A stretch of DNA of 9,628 nucleotides from DATNIC01 sp035604635 (GTDB lineage: Bacteria > Vulcanimicrobiota > Vulcanimicrobiia > Vulcanimicrobiales > Vulcanimicrobiaceae): the NCBI GenBank assembly GCA_035604635.1, contig DATNIC010000211.1:1-9628 (forward strand), given 5' to 3'. Under the pieces are notes generated by a model that had not been told where the DNA came from, made no database searches, and saw only the letters and a list, made by a program, of their open reading frames with translations. Of the stretch, positions 1-5,340 are shown piece by piece. The position numbers and the translations under genes are program-made. Position 1 is the stretch's first letter. Each line of letters opens with the position of its first letter.

Positions 1-86
1 TCACGCCGGAGCAGGTTCGCTACATCACGTGCGACCACGCAGCGAAGATCTTTCACGTGAAAGTGCCGCAAGCGGCCGCAGTATAG
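1..86 (+). CDS. C-terminal end of a probable amidohydrolase_2 family protein (partial)
   Basis: An open frame entering from the left edge (codons from base 3) ends at TAG 84-86 and gives a 27-residue tail. It contains YITCDHAAKIFHVKVP. The pattern 'I...NAA+lF.l' is the usual closing helix of amidohydrolase_2 (PF04909) TIM-barrel proteins; the full-length protein at 8319-9404 ends comparably with RNSERFYQL. Only this short tail is visible, so the catalytic site and the reaction cannot be judged. Its stop lies 4 bases before the ThDP alpha-subunit gene, so it is probably the upstream member of the same operon. Alternative: the tail of an unrelated protein; the family call rests on about 15 residues. 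Confidence 0.55.
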   Translation, partial: TPEQVRYITCDHAAKIFHVKVPQAAAV

Positions 87-90
87 CGCG

Positions 91-612
91 ATGATCTCAA
101 CACAACCGGCCGCGCTCTCGATCGACGGAGCGGTCATCGCCGACGCGATTCGCGCGCTCGGGGTCACGCACGTCATCTCCGTCCCCGACACGCATCTGCG
201 GACGGCGATGGATCTCCTGGACAAAGGACCCGTCCCCAAGATGATTTATGTCTGCACGGAAGACGAAGCGATGGGGATCAACGCGGGGCTCTACATCACC
301 GGCCACAAGCCGATGCTCTTGATACAAAACAACGGGCTCTATGCGTGCGTCAACACGCTTAAAGCGATCCCGCTCGACGCCCAGGTCCCGACGTTCATGC
401 TGATCGGTCAGTTCGGCCGCGACGTCACCAAGAGCGTCGAGGAGAATCCCAAGCGCGCCGTCAACCGGCTCGAGCCGACGCTCGAGACGTGGGGTGTCCC
501 CTTCTTCCGCATCGACGGACCGAGCGACGTCCCGAAGATCCGCACGGCGTGGGATATCGCGTGGGAAAAGAAAGGTCCGGCGGCCGCGATCGTCGGCGCG
601 CCGACGACGTAA
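91..612 (+). CDS. ThDP-dependent decarboxylase, alpha (PYR-domain) subunit, ComD-like
   Basis: This 173-residue protein is a stand-alone N-terminal thiamine-diphosphate (PYR) domain. It is the size of the alpha subunit of archaeal sulfopyruvate decarboxylase (ComD) and matches the first half of phosphonopyruvate decarboxylase. The stretch CTEDEAMGINAG holds the glutamate (E57) expected to activate the cofactor's aminopyrimidine ring; its 9-residue spacing to G66 fits yeast pyruvate decarboxylase. MLLIQNNGLYACVNTL (75-90) corresponds to the 'QNSGLGNSINAL'-type segment of ComD proteins. It lacks the cofactor diphosphate-binding domain, which is encoded by the next gene 3 bases downstream, so the active site should form between the two subunits. 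Expected reaction: non-oxidative decarboxylation or carboligation of a 2-oxo acid in the cytoplasm. Substrate is unknown: sulfopyruvate and phosphonopyruvate are only the best-known family examples. The ATG at 91 has no clear Shine-Dalgarno sequence, but the encoded N-terminus is of family length. Confidence 0.85.
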   Translation: MISTQPAALSIDGAVIADAIRALGVTHVISVPDTHLRTAMDLLDKGPVPKMIYVCTEDEAMGINAGLYITGHKPMLLIQNNGLYACVNTLKAIPLDAQVPTFMLIGQFGRDVTKSVEENPKRAVNRLEPTLETWGVPFFRIDGPSDVPKIRTAWDIAWEKKGPAAAIVGAPTT

Positions 613-615
613 GCA

Positions 616-1179
616 ATGCTCAAGCAAGAAGCGATCGATCTGCTCATCAAGCATCGCAACGGCGCGATCAGCGTCACGACGATGCAAGCGGCTGCGCCAT
701 GGCATCTCGCGGGTCAGACGAAATCCCGGCACATCGAAGCGTCCCTCTGCATGGGGAGCGCTGCGTCGCTCGGCTTGGGGATCGCGATCGGAGCTCCCTC
801 AGAAAAGGTGATGATCCTCGACGGTGACGGGAGCCTCTTGATGCAGCTCGGCTCGCTCGTCACGGTCGCCTCGCAAAAGCCCGCCAATTACTACCACTTC
901 GTGTTCTCGAACGGCTATTACGAAAGCTCCGGCAATCAGCCGATCCCGGGCGTGGGCGTCTTCGATTTCCCCGCGCTTGCGAAAGCGGCCGGGTACGCCG
1001 ATGCGCTCACCATCGAGTACGCGGCCGAGCTCGACAAGGCGCTCCCCGGCATTTTCCGGCGGAAAGGCCCGATCCTCATCGAGCTCAAGATCGCGCGCGA
1101 CGACGCGACCCCACGCTGGGCGATGGTCCCGATGGCCGAGATGGTGCGCGCGCTCAAGAGCGAGCTCGCCGCGCGATGA
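616..1179 (+). CDS. ThDP-dependent decarboxylase, beta (PP-domain) subunit, ComE-like
   Basis: This 187-residue protein is the C-terminal ThDP (PP) domain, the partner of the preceding gene and the size of archaeal ComE. The cofactor/Mg motif is visible: ILDGDGSLLMQLGSL (67-81) starts the GDG...NN signature with D71. It closes at FSNGYYESSGNQP (97-109), where N99 is the expected metal ligand. The first Asn of the usual NN pair is Ser (S98). The 'YESSGNQP' segment resembles the HDSVGGQPT-like stretch of phosphonopyruvate decarboxylases. The C-terminal part (GPILIELKIARDD) is also typical of these enzymes. With the 91-612 product it should make a heteromeric 2-oxo-acid decarboxylase or lyase. 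The stop overlaps the amidase start (ATGA at 1176-1179), so the two are probably translationally coupled. Substrate specificity cannot be read from the sequence. Confidence 0.87.
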   Translation: MLKQEAIDLLIKHRNGAISVTTMQAAAPWHLAGQTKSRHIEASLCMGSAASLGLGIAIGAPSEKVMILDGDGSLLMQLGSLVTVASQKPANYYHFVFSNGYYESSGNQPIPGVGVFDFPALAKAAGYADALTIEYAAELDKALPGIFRRKGPILIELKIARDDATPRWAMVPMAEMVRALKSELAAR

Positions 1180-2612
1180 CGGAACTGTGGCGGCTGAGCG
1201 CCGCGGAGCTGCTCGACGGCTACGCGCGTCGTACGTTCTCGCCGAGTGAAGTGACCGCGAGCGTCCTCGAACGCATCACGGCGAAGGACGGCCTGCTCCA
1301 TGCGTTCCTCGTCGTCGATCCCGAGGGCGCGACGGCAGCCGCGCGCCGCGCCGATGCCGTGTGGCTGCAAGCGGGAGAGAAGCCGCTGTTGTGCGGCGTC
1401 CCGGTCCATGTGAAGGACACGATCGACATGGCGGGCTTTCCGTCGACGTACGGATCGCTCGCGTTCAAGAACAACTTTCAGCCCGATGCGGAAATCGTGC
1501 GGCGGCTGCGCGCCGCGGGCGCCGTGATCCTCGGCAAGACGAACACGCCGGAGTTTGCGCTCTCCGGCGTCACGGCCAATCGCTTGGGGCCGCCGACGGC
1601 AAATCCGTGGGATTTGCGGCGCACGGCAGGCGGCTCGACGGGCGGCGGCGCAGCTGCCGTCGCGGCCGGCTTTGGTCCGCTCTGCGTGGGGACGGACTCA
1701 GCGGGTTCCGTTCGCTTGCCGGCCGCCTATCATGGAATCTTCTCGCTCAAGCCGAGCTTTCAACGCATCCCCGCGGTGCAGCCGTGGCGCGCCTCCCCCG
1801 CGCGCTCACACAACAGCCCGATCACGCGCACCGTACGCGACAGCGCCCTGATGATGAACGCGCTCGCGGGACCGCACCCGGGCGATCCCGATAGCGCGCG
1901 GCACGCACCCGTCGACTATCTGGAATTTGCAGGCGGGAACGTGCGGACGGCGCGCGTCGCGTTCAGCCGCGATTTCGGGCGCGGCAATCCGCTCGATCCC
2001 GATCAAGCGCGTATCTTCGACGAAGCGATGAATCTGCTCACGCAGCTCGGGTGCATCCTCGTCGAAGCACACCCGCCGGTCCCCGAAGGCAGCGACCAGC
2101 TCGAACCGGGGATGTGGGCGTACAGCGGCGATCACTATGCTGCCGCCGAGGCGCTCATCCCGAACTTCTGGGAGAAGCACGCCGGCGATCTGACGGACTA
2201 CGCGCGTCCGGTCTACGATGCCGGCCGCCGCGCGCTCGCGTGGAAATATCGCGCGATTTTGCGGCGCGACCGCGCCTGCGGCGAGGCCGTCCGCCAGTGG
2301 TTCCTCAATTATGATTACCTGTTGACGCCGGCGTGTCCGGTCGCGCCGCTCTTCGATGCGCCCGACGCGGCAGATCATAAGCGTCTGTTCGGTTTCTTTG
2401 CGCCGTTCAACCACTCGTACAATCCGGCGGCGAACGTCCCGATAGGCTTCAGCACCGAGGGATTGCCGCTCTCGGTACAAATTGTCGGACGGCTCGGCGA
2501 CGACGTCGGCGTTTTGCGGCTCGCCGGGCTCATGGAGGCGGCGAACCCGTGGGCGCAACATTGGCCGCGCGCTATCGAAGAGAGTTCACTCACCCACCCC
2601 TTGAAAGGCTAA
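1176..2612 (+). CDS. Amidase signature family enzyme
   Basis: This 478-residue protein is of normal length for the amidase signature family (PF01425), Ser-cisSer-Lys hydrolases that convert amides to acid plus ammonia or amine. The complete catalytic triad is visible. K80 lies in GVPVHVKDTID. The cis-Ser S154 lies in the Gly-rich AGGSTGGGAAAVAAG. The nucleophile S178 lies in GTDSAGSVRLPA, 24 residues after S154 as in GatA and malonamidase E2. Family landmarks also include ILGKTNTPEFA (118-128), SLKPSFQRIP, and near the end the GLPLSVQIVGRLGDD segment. Departures from consensus are Gly for the last Ser of GGSSGGS and Ala-Gly for Gly-Gly before the nucleophile. No GatB or GatC is nearby and the neighbours are catabolic, so a tRNA amidotransferase role is unlikely. 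No signal peptide is seen, so it is cytoplasmic. Its true substrate is unknown; aryl-acylamidase, carbamoyl hydrolase or short-chain amidase activity are all possible. Confidence 0.93.
   Translation: MTELWRLSAAELLDGYARRTFSPSEVTASVLERITAKDGLLHAFLVVDPEGATAAARRADAVWLQAGEKPLLCGVPVHVKDTIDMAGFPSTYGSLAFKNNFQPDAEIVRRLRAAGAVILGKTNTPEFALSGVTANRLGPPTANPWDLRRTAGGSTGGGAAAVAAGFGPLCVGTDSAGSVRLPAAYHGIFSLKPSFQRIPAVQPWRASPARSHNSPITRTVRDSALMMNALAGPHPGDPDSARHAPVDYLEFAGGNVRTARVAFSRDFGRGNPLDPDQARIFDEAMNLLTQLGCILVEAHPPVPEGSDQLEPGMWAYSGDHYAAAEALIPNFWEKHAGDLTDYARPVYDAGRRALAWKYRAILRRDRACGEAVRQWFLNYDYLLTPACPVAPLFDAPDAADHKRLFGFFAPFNHSYNPAANVPIGFSTEGLPLSVQIVGRLGDDVGVLRLAGLMEAANPWAQHWPRAIEESSLTHPLKG
2603..2608 (+). promoter_or_regulatory. 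Ribosome binding site fixing the methyltransferase start
   Basis: GAAAGG lies 12 bases before ATG 2621. It supports that start over an in-frame ATG at 2549, which would lie deep inside the amidase gene and add a 24-residue Arg-rich, non-family leader. Confidence 0.4.
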
Positions 2613-2620
2613 CCTCAGCA

Positions 2621-3241
2621 ATGGCTCAGAAGAATCCCAGTTTCACCGTCGCCCCGGGCTTCACCGTCGATCCCGAACACGATTGGCATTCCGCGGAATA
2701 CGTCGACAAATGGATCACGCGCGATCTCACGCGCCCGGAGCGTGTAGGCTATATGGAACAGATGATGGCCACCGCGAAATTTTCGAGGGATGCTGAGATC
2801 AAGGTCCTCGACGTCGGCGGGGGCAATGGCCTGGTCACCGAATTCGTGCTAAAGTTCTTCCCAAAGTCGCGCGTAACCGTCCAAGATTATTCGCAGCCGA
2901 TGCTCGACAAAGCGCGCGAGCGCTTTGCGATGTTCGGCGATCAAGTCAGCTACTCGCGCTCGGATCTCTTGATCCCGGGTTGGGAAAAGACGGCGGGCGG
3001 ACCGTTCGATCTTGTGGTCTCGTCGATCGCGATTCACAATCTCGGCAACATGGATGCGATCGGCGCGACGTACAAAGCGATTTACAGTGTGCTGAAGTCC
3101 GGTGGGCAGTTCCTCGACAACGACCATCTCGCCAACGTCGGCGGCGTCCAGCTGCACCTCGACGCGCTCAAAGCGGCCGGCTTCTCAAAAGCGGAGTGCA
3201 TCCGCGAGGGGAAACCCGCGATCATCACCGGGCTGAAATAA
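2621..3241 (+). CDS. Class I SAM-dependent methyltransferase (compact)
   Basis: This is a 206-residue Rossmann-fold methyltransferase. Motif I is KVLDVGGGNG (61-70), the S-adenosylmethionine-binding glycine loop. The acidic residue at the end of strand 2 is D89 in VTVQDYSQPMLDKARERF. Motif IV is FDLVVSSIAIHNL (119-131), followed by the helix KAIYSVLKSGGQFL and the closing strand ITGLK. It resembles methyltransferase type 11/25 small-molecule enzymes. It is short: after FLDNDHL (144-150) the chain goes almost directly to LDALKAAGF, where relatives usually carry a longer helical segment that covers the substrate. This may reflect a lineage-specific loss and would leave an open active site. It sits between the amidase and a MetE-like gene in the same operon. 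Methyl acceptor unknown; an O-, N- or S-methylation linked to the local pathway is inferred. The start at 2621 is chosen because upstream codons overlap the amidase. Confidence 0.88.
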   Translation: MAQKNPSFTVAPGFTVDPEHDWHSAEYVDKWITRDLTRPERVGYMEQMMATAKFSRDAEIKVLDVGGGNGLVTEFVLKFFPKSRVTVQDYSQPMLDKARERFAMFGDQVSYSRSDLLIPGWEKTAGGPFDLVVSSIAIHNLGNMDAIGATYKAIYSVLKSGGQFLDNDHLANVGGVQLHLDALKAAGFSKAECIREGKPAIITGLK

Positions 3242-3243
3242 CG

Positions 3244-3257
3244 ACCTCACTCGAGGT
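3244..3257 (+). promoter_or_regulatory. Small inverted repeat enclosing the ribosome binding site of the MetE-like gene
   Basis: ACCTC-ACTC-GAGGT forms a perfect 5-bp stem with a 4-base loop in the 18-base gap between the methyltransferase stop and the GTG start at 3260. The right arm contains GAGG, the only Shine-Dalgarno-like word for that GTG, so folding would mask it. The arm is short and may be chance. Confidence 0.35.
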
Positions 3258-3259
3258 AC

Positions 3260-4390
3260 GTGCGCAACACCGATAAGATCCTCACCACGCACACCGGCAG
3301 CTTGCCGCGGCCCGACGGGCTGCGCGAGCTGCTGATCGATCGCGAGGAAGGCCGCGCCGTCGACGACGGCTTGTTTCGCAAGGCCGTGACGACCGGCGTC
3401 CGCGACGTCGTCGAGCGTCAGATCAAGACTGGGATCGACCTCGTCAACGACGGAGAGCTCAGCAAATTCTCGTATTCGATGTACGCGAAGGAGCGCTTGA
3501 CCGGGCTCGACGGTCAAGGCGGCCTGCGGCCCATCTCGCGCGACGTGGCGGAGTTTCCGACCTTCGCCGCACGGGGCCCGATCCGCTGGCGCGTCACGAC
3601 CTGCACGGGGCCGGTCGCCGTCAAAGACACGAAGCCGCTCGAAGCAGACCTGCGCAACTTTGCCGACGCGCTGCGTAACGTCAAGCCGTCGGGGACCTTT
3701 CTCACCGCGGCCTCACCGGGCGTTATCGCTTCCTTCATTCACAACGCCTATTATCCCGATCACGAGAGCTACATCCGCGCACTGGGAAAGGCGATGCAGC
3801 CCGAATACGAGGCGATCGTCGCTGCCGGTTTCGACCTCCAGATCGACTGTCCCGACCTCGCCTCGGCCCGCAACAATACCTATCGCGACGACAGCGAGGA
3901 GGAATGGCGGCGCAAACAAGCCCTGGCGGTCGACGTCCTCAACGAGATCACGGCAAACATTCCGCCCAAACGGATGCGGATGCACTTGTGCTGGGGGAAT
4001 TTCGAAGGGCCGCACCACCGTGACGTCCCACTCATCGACGTCCTTCCGGTCGCGCTGCGCGCGCGTCCTCACGCAGTCTCGTTCGAAGGCGCGAATCCGC
4101 GCCACGAGCACGAGTGGATCGTATTCAAAGAGATCAAGCTCCCCGACGACAAGGTGATCATCCCGGGGATGATCGACAGCACGACCAACTTCATCGAGCA
4201 CCCGGAGCTAGTCGCACAGCGGATCGAGCGCTACGCGAACGTCGTCGGCCGCGAACGCGTCATTGCCGGAGTCGATTGCGGCTTCGCGACGAGCGTCACG
4301 GCGAACACCGTCGATCCCGAGATCGCGTGGGCGAAGCTCGGCGCGCTCGTCGAAGGCGCCGCGATCGCCTCGGAGCGGCTCTGGCGCTAG
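3260..4390 (+). CDS. MetE-like (cobalamin-independent methionine synthase C-terminal type) zinc methyl/alkyltransferase
   Basis: This 376-residue protein has only the catalytic barrel of the MetE family (about half of the 750-residue enzyme), as in archaeal short MetE proteins and epoxyalkane:coenzyme M transferases. It opens with ILTTHTGSLPRPDG (7-20). All four zinc ligand positions appear kept: H242 and C244 in MHLCWGN, E276 in VSFEGANPRH and C340 in AGVDCGFAT. QIDCPDL (194-200) matches the QIDEPAL segment of MetE. Zinc would activate a thiol that accepts a methyl or alkyl group. The usual N-terminal folate-binding half is absent, so the donor need not be methyltetrahydrofolate and a true methionine synthase role is doubtful. 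The start is a GTG just after the GAGG at 3253-3256. It is last in the left operon, and a paralogue begins at 9401. The thiol acceptor and alkyl donor are unknown. Confidence 0.88.
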   Translation: MRNTDKILTTHTGSLPRPDGLRELLIDREEGRAVDDGLFRKAVTTGVRDVVERQIKTGIDLVNDGELSKFSYSMYAKERLTGLDGQGGLRPISRDVAEFPTFAARGPIRWRVTTCTGPVAVKDTKPLEADLRNFADALRNVKPSGTFLTAASPGVIASFIHNAYYPDHESYIRALGKAMQPEYEAIVAAGFDLQIDCPDLASARNNTYRDDSEEEWRRKQALAVDVLNEITANIPPKRMRMHLCWGNFEGPHHRDVPLIDVLPVALRARPHAVSFEGANPRHEHEWIVFKEIKLPDDKVIIPGMIDSTTNFIEHPELVAQRIERYANVVGRERVIAGVDCGFATSVTANTVDPEIAWAKLGALVEGAAIASERLWR

Positions 4391-4393
4391 CGC
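4384..4393. other. Palindrome at the convergent gene junction
   Basis: GCGCTAGCGC is a perfect 10-bp palindrome spanning the TAG stop of the plus-strand MetE-like gene and the 4-base gap (4391-4394) to the TAA stop of the minus-strand gene. It has no loop and no run of T, so it does not look like an intrinsic terminator. There is no room for a conventional one between these convergent genes. Confidence 0.4.
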
Positions 4394-4394
4394 T

Positions 4395-5330
4395 TTAGGA
4401 CTTCGGCTCCATCAGCGCATTGCGGATCGGCAGCTGCTCGAACATGAAACGCGCCGGCGGCATGCCGTGGTGCGCTTGAATCGACTCAAACGAGATGCTC
4501 GCCTCATCAAACTTTTGGCTCGGGCCCAGCTTCAACGGGCCGACCGCCGTCTCGGTGTCGATGTATTGCGCACCGTCGACCGTGTGGAAGGTAACCATCC
4601 AGTTCACCCGCGTCCCGGGTCCGTCCGCAAAGTTGCCTTCGACTACGGCTTTCAACGTCGAGTAACGCGCCGCGTCGACCCAAAGCTCCCGCAGACGGTA
4701 GCGCCCGGGATCGCGCACCGGGCGCAATACGAGATGGAAGGCGCGGCCCTGCCCATAGTCTTCCTCGCCGAGGCACGTGACCAAGTAGGTGCGCGTGCGG
4801 GCGACGACGGTTCCGATGACTCCCGGCGCAGCCGAATCGGCGACGGGCGCAGGCGAGGGCTCGACGACCAAACCGCGAGGATGCGCCAACCCGAACGAAT
4901 ACGTCGGGAAAAGCAGCGGAACGCCGAGATAATCCGCCGGGCCTTCCGGATTGACGGGGATCGACAGCGACTTCTGCCCGCGCGCCTCGCGCGTGATGCG
5001 AACGGTGATCCCGTGGGGCGGTTCGGGGTTCGCGAGAGTTTCGTTGCTGGCGGCGGTCACGTGGAGGTCCGTCGATGCCGGCGCAAATTCGGCGGCATAG
5101 TGCTTGGTTCCGGCGGTTCCGTTCTGCACGACCCGAACGGCAACGACGTAATCGATGCGCGTCGGGTACGACTGCGCGTCCCACACTTGCCGCGCTTTCA
5201 GGAGGATGTCGTCGCCGTTCGGCGTCGGCGCCGCCGACTCGGCACCGGCGCGCTCCGCCGCACCCGCACAGATGAGGAGCACCGCTGCCGAAAAAACGCA
5301 AGCCGACAAGGACCACGCACGCTGAGCCAT
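4395..5330 (-). CDS. Secreted protein of unknown function, weakly LolA/lipoprotein-sorting-like
   Basis: This 311-residue protein has an N-terminal signal peptide: an Arg-containing start (MAQRAW), a hydrophobic core (SACVFSAAVLLICAGAA) and a likely AxA cleavage site at AGA, residues 28-30. The mature part starts with LLKARQVWDAQSYPTRIDYVVAV. Near the middle it has TYLVTCLGEEDYGQGRAFHL and then YRLRELWVDAARYSTLKAVVEG. The pattern of beta strands with 'LWVD....LK' recalls outer-membrane lipoprotein-sorting (LolA-like) folds that bind hydrophobic ligands, but similarity is weak and I do not assign a function. The in-frame region upstream of ATG 5330 overlaps the HyuB gene and is Arg/Ser-rich, so this start is preferred; a GTG one codon earlier is possible. 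It lies 10 bases after the HyuB stop and is probably the last gene of that operon, exported to the periplasm. Confidence 0.75.
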   Translation of the reverse strand: MAQRAWSLSACVFSAAVLLICAGAAERAGAESAAPTPNGDDILLKARQVWDAQSYPTRIDYVVAVRVVQNGTAGTKHYAAEFAPASTDLHVTAASNETLANPEPPHGITVRITREARGQKSLSIPVNPEGPADYLGVPLLFPTYSFGLAHPRGLVVEPSPAPVADSAAPGVIGTVVARTRTYLVTCLGEEDYGQGRAFHLVLRPVRDPGRYRLRELWVDAARYSTLKAVVEGNFADGPGTRVNWMVTFHTVDGAQYIDTETAVGPLKLGPSQKFDEASISFESIQAHHGMPPARFMFEQLPIRNALMEPKS

Positions 5331-5340
5331 CACTCGTAGT

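Noticed and set aside
97..732. Long minus-strand frame opposite the ThDP subunits
   Set aside because: Arg/Asp-rich translation without any family motif, lying antisense to two well-supported genes; an effect of high-GC codon bias.
1806..2561. 251-residue minus-strand frame inside the amidase
   Set aside because: Antisense shadow of a gene with an intact catalytic triad; composition is low-information (Arg/Ala/Val).
5300..5330. Lipobox (LSAC or LLIC) in the secreted protein's signal peptide
   Set aside because: LSAC comes too early (Cys 11) to follow a full hydrophobic core, and LLIC has Ile at the -1 position; an AxA signal peptidase I site fits better.
4263..5339. 358-residue plus-strand frame across the convergent junction
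   Set aside because: It is antisense to the secreted protein, starts inside the MetE-like gene, and is very Arg-rich with no recognisable domain.
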